64,000 nt of DNA from assembly GCA_032622095.1 (NCBI GenBank), contig CP136063.1:27840987-27904986 (forward strand). The letters run 5' to 3'. The notes below the pieces were generated by a model. It worked only from the letters and a program-made list of their open reading frames with translations. It ran no database searches and was not told where the DNA came from. Below are positions 35,785 to 46,111 of the stretch, piece by piece (positions within the stretch are counted from its first letter, which is position 1; each line of letters opens with the position of its first letter). This DNA comes from Siphonodentalium dalli. Lineage: Eukaryota; Mollusca; Scaphopoda; Gadilida; Siphonodentaliidae. The translations under genes were made by a program, and so were the position numbers.

Positions 35785-37939
35785 TCAATATAGATTAAGT
35801 GGTGGGTTATGGATGGACGCGTGAGTTTTCATTATTTTCATAGGTCGTAATGTGGATGATTCTGCATCAACATCTCGCGGGTGTTTTTTGGGAAATGTCA
35901 AATCTTCTTGTGTGATTTGTATTTGAGGTTCCTTAGCTGGAGACAAATGAATATCTTTCGTAGCTTCATTGGGTATTGGTGGGGTTAGTCTGTGACGAAG
36001 TTGCATATCAGTTCCCTTTATCATTTGGTTAAGTTTATTTCGTCGCTTTGCGATTTTAATTCGTCGCGTGTTGTGATTGCGTTGAGTCTGGTATTGGGAA
36101 ATTTTCGTGATACACTGAATAATGTATTTGCGACTTGAGATGGCAATCAGTAAAATTAATACGAACGTAATGACCGCGGGAATGATAATTTGGTAATAAT
36201 CCTGTTTTTTCTTTTGTTTGATGGGTTGCAGGTAAGTGACTGTTTGCAGAAAATCATATAATGATAGTTGCTTTATGGGGGGTAACTTGTTTGGAATCGA
36301 TACTTGAGGGGGCAAGTTATGAATTTGGGAAAATAATGGCTTCCATTGTGGCAATTTATGTAATTCAATAGTTGATTGTAATTGGGTTATCTGTGTCTTG
36401 ATGGTGATGTTTGATGAGTTCAAAGTTGTGAATGCAATTAGTTTGATACTGGCTGATGTAGCTATGCACCTTGGTGGTAAAGTTATCGTTGCGATGGGGG
36501 GTAAAATTGTGATTCTATACGGTCGTTTTCTTAAGAGATTGTGATGACAGTTTACTGTAAATGTATGAGCTTTCGTGGTTGTTATAAGCCATGTACATGC
36601 CGCCAGCTTAATAGCGGACGGTAAATTATACTGAGGGTAGATGGCTATAGGGCAATTTGTGGCGGTATTTTTTGTATCATTGGTGAGTATGTTGAATAGG
36701 CAGTTGTGATTATGTAATGCTGCTATTGAAATTTTTTGAATTTTACAATATGGTAATTTGTTTAAAATACACGGGTGATTGGCACCAATAGTGGTATATT
36801 TGGATCGGTCGGGAGATAATAGCAGATAATTATGAGTAATATCGGGGGTCTAATGGATAAAAAAATGGTATAGCGCGGAATATGTCAAACTGCATTCTGA
36901 TATCGCGTAAATAAATTGTTATGGTAATGATTAGTTTGCTGTCTGTGAGTATGGTTTGTGTGTTCGAATGTTGGTAATATTTTGCAATCCCCGATTCTAT
37001 GGGGAATGGTAACTTCAAATGGGCTGGAAGTAATTTCGTTATGCTGTCAAGTGCGTTTTTTAAATGTATTGGGCTTATGATCTCCGGTGTTAATCGGTGG
37101 TTAATTAGAGAAGCAATTTGAACTTTAAGATGTCGCAAATATAATTTTGCTTGGATAACATCTTGTTGTATTTCATGTAATATTACTAGAAACTTAGCGT
37201 TGATGATTGTGAATATTTCAATTGTATGTACGTGTTTTTGAGTTTGATGTGTTTCTTTTCGAAGTGTGGCTTGAATATTGGATATTGTTGTTGATAATGT
37301 GTTGACTCGTTGGCGATTTTCGTTTGAAATGACGCGTGTGATATTCATGATAGAATAAGCGGTTTGAGTATCGTGTTGGATTTTTTTTTGGTTTTGGTAG
37401 AGGGTTCGTATGTTATCTTCTACATGTGTAATATCTGACATTGAAGGTGTGCCAAATAAAAATTTGGCGATATCGCTGATTACTGGTAATATTGCTTTTT
37501 TGAGTCTTTTGGTATTATGGAGTTGATAATAATTATGATATTCATATTGGATTTGTTTTGTTTCCGTGAGAGCCGCTGCTAATTCAGTTTGTAAATCTGT
37601 TAAAATGTTGATGAGATTAAAGTTAATGTTATTTGTCTCGTTCCTGAATGGAGGTTTGTTATGGTGATATGTGCTTTGATGAAACGTGGCACAAATGCTA
37701 TTGAGTTTATTTTGGGCCATCCTTATGTCGCTAGCAAGTCTTGTTATGTAGGAATAATATGGTCTGAGTTCGATGAGAAAACTGAGATCCCAATTTTCAT
37801 TTGAGACAGCAATTTGCCGGTGATGCAAAAATAACATGTTCTGTCGACTTAACATAGCGTCACTAGTTTGAAAGCCGATGATAAGTATGAAGAGGGTCGC
37901 TTTAACGAATTTTCTGTGGGCTTCATATCGCTCGCACCC
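35785..37939 (-). pseudogene. env: Envelope protein, baculovirus-F-like, with one frameshift
   Basis: Membrane fusion protein expected on the particle surface. The first open part (341 codons from 37855) has a Lys/Arg cleavage-type site KRLKKAILPVI followed by FLFGTPS, as in F-type and errantivirus envelopes, and long helical heptad-like stretches. The second part ends with a membrane span, IIIPAVITFVLILLIAI, and a basic tail (212-codon piece to 35785). The ectodomain between them is open in a shifted frame and has regularly placed Cys. The break is one extra C in the C5 run at 36844-36848. Upstream of the first ATG a hydrophobic signal (FVKATLFILIIGF) starts just after TTACTTATAG, suggesting a spliced mRNA. 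I describe the break only. Confidence 0.8.
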
Positions 37940-38630
37940 CTATAAGTAAAAATATAGGTGTGTATTAGCGGGTTAGCCGGTATCTGATTATAAAGATAGA
38001 TTCGCGTGGGCATGGCTTATATGGGTTAACTGGTTTGATTAATCGATGAGATTTTTCGGCCGGTGTAAGTTGTAATGTGTGTCTCAGTTTACTGTGTAAT
38101 CTGGGTACCCCCAGAAATCGACGAAAAATGACGTCACGCGATGCCAGTGTGGATACCAATTAGCAGCGCTGCGTGTGTTAGGCGTGTCGACAAAGGTAAT
38201 TAGTGGTATAGCGGTATAAAAGCGTTTGTATGATGGCTGTTTGTGCCTATATAATTTAACGTGGGCTACATCGTGCTAATGAAGATTGGTATCATTGAAA
38301 ACATCACATGGACATCTGAATGTGAATGACGAGTGGTATTGCTGTATTATTTATAAAATGTATGTGTCATAGGGTGTAGGTATACCAACAGTCATGTCAA
38401 TATGGATATCAAAAGGCATATGAATAAATGCGTATTGTGTACTGCTATATATAGGTTCTTATTGCTATATTTGACATGATTATTGGCGGAAATATTTGTT
38501 GATTGTATAGTATTAGGGGAGTGCAATTGACGCATGTAATAGTAGTTATATCTATATTGTAATGATAATATTTGATCACGCATTGTCACGCGGCTCTGGT
38601 TATCTTGGCGGTGGGGGGGGGGGGGGGGGG

Positions 38631-39180
38631 TATGTTTACGATATCGTCGTGTTGGGAGATATATTGTGATTTTCACATACATGTTATTGAGGCTCATTTT
38701 AGCTCTGCATATGTATATGTGATTTAGGGTATTGTGGGCAGTTGAGGGGGGGGGGGGTGGTACATATACGATATGGTCGTGTTGGGAGATATATTGTGAT
38801 TTTCACATACATGTTATTGAGGCTCATTTTAGCTCTGCACATGTATATGTGATTTAGGGTATTGTGGGCAGTTGGGGGGGTGGTACATATACGATATGGT
38901 CGTGTTGGGAGATATATTGTGATTTTCACATACATGTTATTGAGGCTCATTTTAGCTCTGCACATGTATATGTGATTTAGGGTATTGTGGGCAGTTGGGG
39001 GGGTGTACATATACGATATGGTCATGTTGGGAGATATATTGTGATTTTCACATACATGTTATTCAGGCTCATTTTAGCTCTGCACATGTATATGTGAATT
39101 AGGGTATTGTGGGCAGTTGGGGTGTGGTACATACACGATATGGTCATGTTGGGAGATATATTGTGATTTACATCTCACTA
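38631..39180. repeat. ~122-130 bp tandem repeat, four and a half units, inside the retroelement
   Basis: The landmark ATAT(C/G)GTC(G/A)TGTTGGGAGAT starts at 38641, 38771, 38894, 39016 and 39138. Spacings are 130, 123, 122 and 122; the length difference is mostly in a G-run near each unit's end. The 101- and 108-codon minus-strand frames over it are periodic and are not genes. Confidence 0.9.
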
Positions 39181-39999
39181 GATACGTGGTGTGTGGGGGA
39201 GGGGTCTGGTGTATGTGTTGTGGAAGTGGAAGGTTAACCTATCGGTGTTCTTGTCATATTTATTGGTTTGTGTGGGTCGCTTGATTTGGGTTATTTGAGT
39301 TTAATGAATAATTATGGATAGTTTTATGTTTATGAGGCAGATAAATTGGCCGGGTAATGTTTGTTTATGTTGAAATATTCCTATTTATTGATATGATACT
39401 TGTGTAACATATTTTTATTGTATTTATTTTATTTTTGTTGTTTGAGGGAAGCAAGTTTTAGCCCTGTGTGCATGGTGCACCGATGCACACTGGACTTGCC
39501 AGCATTGAGTTATATGTGATTATTAGATGATGTTTAGTGTGTTTATTTATCATTGGATATTATGTTTAGATGTGTAGAAGAGATATCGCTTGAGAGCTGG
39601 TTCGATGTTAGCGGGAACAGGGGTTTGTAATATATATTACCGTGTGGGTCTATTTGAGATATATAGTGCCTAGCATGTCCCTCGGGAATCTTCGAGAGTG
39701 CCTACTTGGTTTGGCACAGCGTCTCGATTCGATACGGACGCTATGCTATTGGTTGAGCTACAAAGAGTAACTTTTGTAAACGTGCTAAATCGCCAAAGAT
39801 TATTTAATTATAGTCTAAGATTGGTTGAAATGTAAAGAGATAGATATAGTATTAGACCGCTGCCAAGAATTATTACAGAGTTCAATACTGTTATTGATTG
39901 GGTTATCTAAGTTTTAGAATGAAGAGCGTTTGTTTGTTCGTTCAAATAAATTTGGTTTTAGTTAGAGAAATGCCGGGGTTGATATAATATACGCTCTAT

Positions 40000-40885
40000 A
40001 GTAAAGAGTGTTATACGTTTGCTTCTGGGTTTCGTGGGTTCAAATAATGTCGGTAAATGTGTGTGAGATGCGAGGTGGGAAATCAGTGATGATGGTGGAA
40101 ATGTCGTGGTTTCTGTACCAATCGTTCTGTGATAAAGAACGTTATTTGGCAGTATTGGGGGCAGTGATATTGAGGGAAATATGCCGTGATGATTGTATCA
40201 CCTACCATATAATATAATTACAGTGGCGTTGGTGGGTGGGGTGTCTACATTGAGGGATAATATGCCGTGGTTTCTGTACCAATCGTTCTATGATAAAGAG
40301 CGTTGTTTGGCAGGAGGGGGTAATGATATTGAGGGAAATATGCCGTGATGATTGTATCACCTACTATATAATATAATTATAGTGGCGTTGTGGCGGTGGT
40401 GGGTGGGGGTGTCTACATTGAGAGATAATATGCCGTGGTTTCTGTACCAATCGTTCTTATGATAAAGAGCGTAGTTTGGCAGGAGGGGGTAGTGATATTG
40501 AGGGAAATATGCCGTGATTATTGTATCACCTGCTATGTAATATAATTATAGTGTCTTGTGTCGGTGGTGGGTGGGGGTGTCTACATTGGGGGATAATATG
40601 CCGTGGTTTCTGTACCAATCGTTCTTATGATAAAGAGCGTTGTTTGGCAGGAGGGGGTAGTGATATTGAGGGAAATATGCCGTGATTATTGTATCACCTG
40701 CTATATAATATAATTATAGTGTCTTGTGTCGGTGGTGGGTGGGGGTGTCTACATTGAGCGATAATATGCCGTGGTTTCTGTACCAATCGTTCTTATGATA
40801 AAGAGCGTTGTTTGGCAGGAGGGGGTAGTGATATTGAGGGAAATATGCCGTGATGATTGTATCACCTACTGTATAATATATAGTG
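40000..40885. repeat. ~168 bp tandem repeat, five units, inside the retroelement
   Basis: The landmark TTCTGTACCAATCGTTCT starts at 40111, 40272, 40440, 40608 and 40776, spacings of 161, 168, 168 and 168. Each unit has GATAAAGA(G/A)CGT and a TGCCGTGAT.ATTGTATCACC hairpin-like segment. The last three units are most alike, suggesting recent expansion. Confidence 0.9.
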
Positions 40886-41322
40886 TATTGTAGCGTTCGT
40901 GTGCTATGTCAATGAATATATGATTGAGTTAAGCATATTGGAGGGAATGAAGATGTAACTGAGTCATGAACGGGAGTTTGCCATATTTCGGAGATTGGTG
41001 CGAGAGGCAATGATCGACAGGTTGGCATGTTTCGTGAATAAACAATTTATTCAAAGACGCCGAGTGTCAGTCCTTAGCGAAAGATATATATTACATGTCG
41101 GTTAAATTTACTTCGGCATCATGACTCAATGCACACCTGTTAGCAATAATTGAATTAGAGATTTGGGAAACGAGATGATGCCCTGTCTATCTCTGTGCCG
41201 AAGGGGGTGGGATGGGAGAATTGCAGTAGGGTTATGCCTTAGTAAAACCTGTTTTATATAATACTAATAAAAGTTATGTAAATTATCTATCATTAGTGAT
41301 TGTGAGGTACTTTGATACATGA

Positions 41323-43161
41323 CTATGAATGTTCGATATCAGTTGTCATCTGATATAAATCATATGTTTCCGTACTTTCGTTTGACCAATTTGTCGAACG
41401 GCTGTCGGGTGATGTATATTGGAAGGAATTAGAAAACGATGAATCTTTAGGCGTGTGTTTGGCGTATGGTGAATATAATTTACGATGCCGGCCGCGTTTG
41501 TTATCTGCACGATCGGATTTTGTGTCTGGCGTCGTACTATAAGAATTTTGCGTAATTAATTTGTGTTTTATGACATTTGGCTCCTGTGTTTGGGGCCTAG
41601 ATTGGTCGCTGGGTGATAAATCCGGGGGTGATTGGCTGTCTGTTTTATTAAAATGTTTCGAAGCCATGAGTCTGTTGGCTAATGCAGCCAATGGTATTGA
41701 AGAACTGTCATCTGTGTTTGAGCGCTCAAGTTGAGCGCGCTTAATTGCCGTCGTTTTGAGGTCATCGTCTGATTCCAATGTGGATTGAGAGCTATTATTA
41801 TCGACACTGGCTTCACTCGGTGGAAATGCAAATCGATTATGTCGTTTATTTTTTAAGTGATTGGGAATTTGAGGTGTAGGCCAATCAACGGGGGATGGTT
41901 TGATGTGTTTAGCATGTGATTTTGTTAATTTAGCAGATAGGTCATGTCTTAATATGTAAGATATGGGGCCTGTTTGTTTCAAGATACGCCAAAACGGCTC
42001 ATATTTAAATGAAAATTTGTGATTTGGTTGGTGGATTTTGTAATAGACGGATTGGCCTATTTTAAAGGTTGGAATAGATCCACCTTTGTTCTGTTTGTGG
42101 TCGCGAGAGGCTGTTTCGAGGAGAGATTTTATAGTTTTAAAAATAATGTGTTGATTTTGAAGCGTGGTGGCTAAAAAATCCTCTCCTAAATACTTTTCTC
42201 TGTGTGTTAAAATTCGGTCTATGCTTATCTGTGGTTCTCTAAAAAAAGTTAGAAAAAATGGTGAATGTGTATGTACACTGGAACAATAGAAGTTCATTGC
42301 TTGTGATGCATAATTTAGATATAGGTCCCAATTTTCTACATTTGCTTGGGTGATTGTTGAAATGATTGATGCTAGACTTCTATGTGAGCGTTCACTTTTC
42401 CCATTACTTTGGGGTGAGTAGAACGAGGTGAGGCGGTGATTGATATGGTAATATTTACAAAATTCAGTGAAGGTAGAGTTTGCAAACTCGGACCCATTAT
42501 CAGTTAATATGCCTTCAACTGATCCAAATAAAGTGAAATACTCTGAATTCAATCTTTCTAAAATTGTATCCACCATTTTGTTAGGTAATGCGTATGCTAA
42601 AGTGTGTAATGAAAATTGAGCAATAATAGTTAAGATAAATCTATTTCCTGGCTGTGTTTTGGGGGAAAATGGTCCCATAAGATCGATAGCTATGAGTTGG
42701 CCTGGCCTTGATGGGGCAGTGACTGGTTGAAGCGGGATTTTTGGATTATAAGCATTTCGTTGTCGGCATGTATGACAATTGTTTATGTATGTGACAATTT
42801 TTGCAAACAATTGAGGTGTGTAATATCTGTTTCGTATGGTCGCGTATAGCGATTGTACCGCTCTATGGCCGAGATTGTGATATTGGGATATAACTTCTTG
42901 TGCTATTTTGTCCGTTATATATATTCGTAATTTAGGTATGTCATTATATATTGATATATAGTGTAGGATACCATCTTTGAGAATAAAGGTTTTTGCTAAT
43001 TTTTCGGGTATATTTGTTGATTGCATTTGTTTGATAATATCGGAGATTGTGTGGTCTCCTGATTGTTCATCTCTTATATTAGTTATAGGAGGAAGGACCG
43101 GGCTGTCGTCGAGATCAACTGATGATTCGGAATCCGTGTTCTGTTTTGGTTGTTTTTTTTT
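41323..43161 (-). CDS. pol: Retroelement integrase with long C-terminal tail
   Basis: Inserts reverse-transcribed DNA. The open 567-codon part starts at ATG 43026 but the frame extends upstream to the A9 run at 43153-43161, where it joins the RNase H frame after a one-base indel. An HHCC zinc domain is visible (HNLGHRAVQ, then CHTCRQRN). The catalytic triad is complete: IAIDLMGPF, ILTDNGSEF, and SPQSNGKSERSHRS. A GPY/F-like end, TGPISYILR, follows. The last ~190 residues are Ser/Lys/Asp-rich and low in hydrophobics, with no domain I recognise, ending DLYQMTTDIEHS. The element's integration core looks intact. Confidence 0.9.
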   Translation of the reverse strand, partial: KKKQPKQNTDSESSVDLDDSPVLPPITNIRDEQSGDHTISDIIKQMQSTNIPEKLAKTFILKDGILHYISIYNDIPKLRIYITDKIAQEVISQYHNLGHRAVQSLYATIRNRYYTPQLFAKIVTYINNCHTCRQRNAYNPKIPLQPVTAPSRPGQLIAIDLMGPFSPKTQPGNRFILTIIAQFSLHTLAYALPNKMVDTILERLNSEYFTLFGSVEGILTDNGSEFANSTFTEFCKYYHINHRLTSFYSPQSNGKSERSHRSLASIISTITQANVENWDLYLNYASQAMNFYCSSVHTHSPFFLTFFREPQISIDRILTHREKYLGEDFLATTLQNQHIIFKTIKSLLETASRDHKQNKGGSIPTFKIGQSVYYKIHQPNHKFSFKYEPFWRILKQTGPISYILRHDLSAKLTKSHAKHIKPSPVDWPTPQIPNHLKNKRHNRFAFPPSEASVDNNSSQSTLESDDDLKTTAIKRAQLERSNTDDSSSIPLAALANRLMASKHFNKTDSQSPPDLSPSDQSRPQTQEPNVIKHKLITQNSYSTTPDTKSDRADNKRGRHRKLYSPYAKHTPKDSSFSNSFQYTSPDSRSTNWSNESTETYDLYQMTTDIEHS

Positions 43162-43553
43162 GTTTTGAAAATTCCTGAATATCTTTCATGTCAAGTATAT
43201 TAATATCCGGTACAAGGGGATTGAGGGGTGGATTTGGGTCGCTATCGGTGCAAGAATTGATGCACGGGTGTGTGTCGGGGTTTATCCGACTGCAAAAATC
43301 GGCCGTAACATTGTTCGTGCCTTTAATATAAGTAATTTTTGGGTTCAATGCTGATATTTCCAAAAACCATTTTTGAATTTTTGTGTTTATCAGATCCTGT
43401 TTTTTAAACATGTGGATGAGGGGTAAGTGGTCTGTTTTAATCTCTACTTGGGATCCCTGTAAGTAAAATTTAAATTGCCTTGCAAACGTATATATAGCGA
43501 ATGCTTCTTTTTCCGTGACAGAATAATTCCTTTGTGATTTGTTAAGTTTTTTT
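43115..43553 (-). CDS. pol: RNase H C-terminal half and linker (after frameshift)
   Basis: Continuation of pol. KKLNKSQRNYSVTEKEAFAI and FYLQGSQVEIKTDHLPLIHM match the later half of Ty3/gypsy RNase H, including the Glu in TEKE and the Asp in TDH. GTNNVTADFCSR, near the end of the domain, has the final Asp. It joins the upstream frame across the A7 run at 43547-43553 (one base too long) and itself ends early at 43115 because of the A9 run at 43153-43161. Both breaks are single-base homopolymer excesses. Confidence 0.85.
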
Positions 43554-45494
43554 ACTGGCGAGCGCGATTGGTAGTTCAACGTGTTTATCATCTTGGCTAT
43601 TAGCATATTGTGATAATATCGCCCCGATACTATGGATAGATGCATCTACTGTCAGAATGAACAGTTTGTCGGGATTTGGGTAAGCTAAGATGGGGGCGGT
43701 TGCTAAACTTTCTTTAAGCGTGTCGAACGCTGTTTGGCACGGCGCATCCCACACAAATTTAGCATATTTAGCTGTGAGTTTGATTAAAGGCAATGCCGTG
43801 GATGCGAAAGTGGGAGAATATGACCTGTAAAAATTAAGAATTCCCAGTAATCTGCGGACTTCTTTAACTGATTTCGGAGGTGGTAGAGACTTGATAATTG
43901 AAATTTTTTCAGGGTCAGGGGATGTGCCCTTGTCGGAAATAATATGTCCTAAAAATTTGACTTGTGGTTGACAAAATTTAGATTTTGATAGTTTAACTAT
44001 TAAGCCGTATTCTCTGAGTCTGTCAAATAATTTTGTGAGCTGCTGTATATGCGTTTGAGGATCGGAGCTATGACAGATGAGGTCATCGACAAATCCTTCC
44101 ACGAATGATAAATCGTGTAGGGCCATGTTCATGAGTTTTAAAAAATACCCTGAGCTCGAGACATATCCCATCGGAGCTCTTTGATAACTGTATTGTCCTT
44201 CGGACGTATTCATAGTTAATATGGGGACATGTTCGGGTTCGACCCCAATAACATGATAAGCATTTGATAGGTCAAAGATACTGAAAATTGTTGAGCCGAG
44301 TAACTTGGACGATATTTCTGTAAAACTAGGCATCGACCATTTTAATGGAATGGAAACATCGTTGAGTTTTCTGAGATCGATTACCAATCGGTAATTGGGA
44401 GTACCATCGGGATTGGGTGTGGCTTTGCGTATGAGGAGACTGGGAAATCCCCATGATGAATGGGCAGTGGGTTTAATAATGTCTGCATCTAATAATTTTT
44501 TTATCTCAGCAGCCATAATTCGTTGTTTGTTCAGCGGTGTCGGATATTTTTTGCAAAAAATAGGTAAAGTATTTGGTTTGAGGTCGATTTTCATTTTAAT
44601 TTTTGGACAATATCCTATCTTGTTTATGTCATTTGTAAAAACATCAGGGTATTGTGATACTAGTTGCAATATTTGATGTTTAAGGTGTTGAGGTGCCACA
44701 ATATCATCTATAGATATAGGGTGAGTCGTGGTGACTGGAGGGTTAATGTCAGGGTGAGTCGTGGTGACTGGAGGGTTAATGTCTTGCCGGTCACCTATTG
44801 TGTTTATACTGTGTTTGATTGGCGGAGATGAGTTAATGTTTTCCTCATCGGATGCCCTGCATATCATTTGCTCTTGAGTGCCAAATGCTTGTGCGATTAC
44901 CCGACCTTTCCTAATGGACATATGTGACGCCGATTGGTTTTCTATCATGACGCAAATATTTGGATTATTTGCATCTGCTATCGTGTCGGTTACATGTACA
45001 TTTGGTTCCTGTTCGAAAATGGACATGTTACCTTTGCCTATTCGGATTATAGGTGTGTTAAACATATCATTTGGCCCTATTAGTTTGCCTTTTATGATTG
45101 CGCATGAGTGGGGTGATAATGAAACGTTATTTGTTGATCGGATGAGTGACGCAATGTGACCATCCCTTAACATTGGGTATAATTGGTTCTGTATTCTAAA
45201 TTTTTCTAGATCAAAGTAAAGTCTAATACTGTGTTGTTTCATAAAGTCGCGCCCTAAAATGCAGGGACGGGACAAGGTTGCACATATGACAAATTTGTGA
45301 GTAAGAGTGAGTTTTCCGATTCTAAATGTGAGATGTGTGGATCCAAAAACTTTCATTGGGGTTCCATCGGCTGATGTGAGTAACACATGTTCTTTAATTA
45401 AAGGTGGTCGATTTGGTATGGATCTATAAATGTCGTATTTCAAGCAACTGGTGGTTGCCCCGGAATCTAATAGTGATCTAATCCGTTGTGTATT
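43542..45494 (-). CDS. pol: Retroelement protease, reverse transcriptase and start of RNase H
   Basis: Processes Gag/Pol and copies RNA to DNA. The frame opens at 45494; SLLDSGATTSCL (about 45445-45480) is the aspartic protease active site, and CILGRDFM its second conserved part. An 11-residue segment DINPPVTTTHP is duplicated in tandem between protease and RT (44719-44784). RT motifs: PNYRLVIDLRKLN, FSIFDLSNAYH (first catalytic Asp), RAPMGY, and FVDDLI as the polymerase box (Phe for the usual Tyr). The tether and RNase H start follow (LTVDASIHSIGAIL). The frame ends at 43542 through the A7 indel. No ATG is needed because entry is by readthrough from the linker frame. Confidence 0.92.
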   Translation of the reverse strand, partial: NTQRIRSLLDSGATTSCLKYDIYRSIPNRPPLIKEHVLLTSADGTPMKVFGSTHLTFRIGKLTLTHKFVICATLSRPCILGRDFMKQHSIRLYFDLEKFRIQNQLYPMLRDGHIASLIRSTNNVSLSPHSCAIIKGKLIGPNDMFNTPIIRIGKGNMSIFEQEPNVHVTDTIADANNPNICVMIENQSASHMSIRKGRVIAQAFGTQEQMICRASDEENINSSPPIKHSINTIGDRQDINPPVTTTHPDINPPVTTTHPISIDDIVAPQHLKHQILQLVSQYPDVFTNDINKIGYCPKIKMKIDLKPNTLPIFCKKYPTPLNKQRIMAAEIKKLLDADIIKPTAHSSWGFPSLLIRKATPNPDGTPNYRLVIDLRKLNDVSIPLKWSMPSFTEISSKLLGSTIFSIFDLSNAYHVIGVEPEHVPILTMNTSEGQYSYQRAPMGYVSSSGYFLKLMNMALHDLSFVEGFVDDLICHSSDPQTHIQQLTKLFDRLREYGLIVKLSKSKFCQPQVKFLGHIISDKGTSPDPEKISIIKSLPPPKSVKEVRRLLGILNFYRSYSPTFASTALPLIKLTAKYAKFVWDAPCQTAFDTLKESLATAPILAYPNPDKLFILTVDASIHSIGAILSQYANSQDDKHVELPIALASKKT

Positions 45495-46111
45495 TTAATG
45501 ATAGTTGAGCATGGTGTTTGGTTTAGAGCACCATCTGTCATATCACTTGGATATTTAAGTACTGGTATGGTGTGTTGTATGGGTTTGACTGGTGGTATTA
45601 TAGGGTTAATTGCAGTATTGGAATGTGATTCGCGAGAATTGGTGCATGTTGACTTTCTTTTGGATGATGAGTAAGAATTAGTAATGTGTTGGTGCTTGGG
45701 CTTTTCAAGGCGATTCAGGGTTTTAAATTGGGAAGGAAAGGTTAAATCCAGAAGTGGTGAGATAGACTTATTGGAAGAATTATGAAATCTGGGTTTCATA
45801 GAGGAACACCTGCTATGGCAGAAAGTGGTATGTGTTACGTGCCTGTGGCGAGGGAGATCAAGTGGGCGCCGCGTGCGGTTATTAATATATCGTTGGTTTT
45901 GGCACTTTGGTGGTAGCGTGGGGTAATGATTAATGGACTGCAGCTGTGAATTATAGACTCTATGCTTTTGAGATTCGTATGTTCGATGATCTTTAGCATA
46001 TCTATGATTGTGGTTGTGTATGGTGCTAATTTGATGTGTTATTGGACTCATTGCTTTGCGTTGGTGGGTGGGGGTGAAATTTGTGATGCAATGAGTCCTT
46101 ATATGTTTAAA
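45467..46111 (-). CDS. Gag-Pro linker frame reached by -1 frameshift
   Basis: A basic, Ser/His/Asn-rich, disordered-looking frame of about 200 codons (SPITHQISTIHNHNHRYAKD ... KIHNGLDHY) between Gag and protease. Its frame is open upstream through the slippery heptamer at 46105-46111, so it is most simply the -1 extension of Gag and not a separate gene; the in-frame ATG at 46051 would then be internal. It ends at TAG 45467, overlapping the protease frame by 28 bases, again in -1 register. No domain recognised. Confidence 0.7.
   Translation of the reverse strand, partial: FKHIRTHCITNFTPTHQRKAMSPITHQISTIHNHNHRYAKDHRTYESQKHRVYNSQLQSINHYPTLPPKCQNQRYINNRTRRPLDLPRHRHVTHTTFCHSRCSSMKPRFHNSSNKSISPLLDLTFPSQFKTLNRLEKPKHQHITNSYSSSKRKSTCTNSRESHSNTAINPIIPPVKPIQHTIPVLKYPSDMTDGALNQTPCSTIIKIHNGLDHY

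Larger units (their letters stand above)
38160..41322 (-). other. Non-coding spacer between integrase and env
   Basis: Roughly 3.1 kb of the retroelement has no gene-like frame. It holds two tandem-repeat arrays (described separately), G-rich runs (38616-38632, 38744-38757), and single-copy AT-rich DNA. If env is made from a spliced RNA, this is intron. Acquired host sequence or satellite expansion is the likely origin. Confidence 0.7.

Noticed and set aside
38392-39025. Two minus-strand frames rich in Pro/His and tyrosine
   Set aside because: They follow the ~122 bp tandem repeat unit, giving the same peptide again and again, with no domain.
43115-43553. Treating the pol homopolymer breaks as programmed frameshifts
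   Set aside because: The joins lie inside RNase H and in a linker, need +1 steps, and have no stop-codon context typical of +1 programmed sites. One extra base in the run is simpler.
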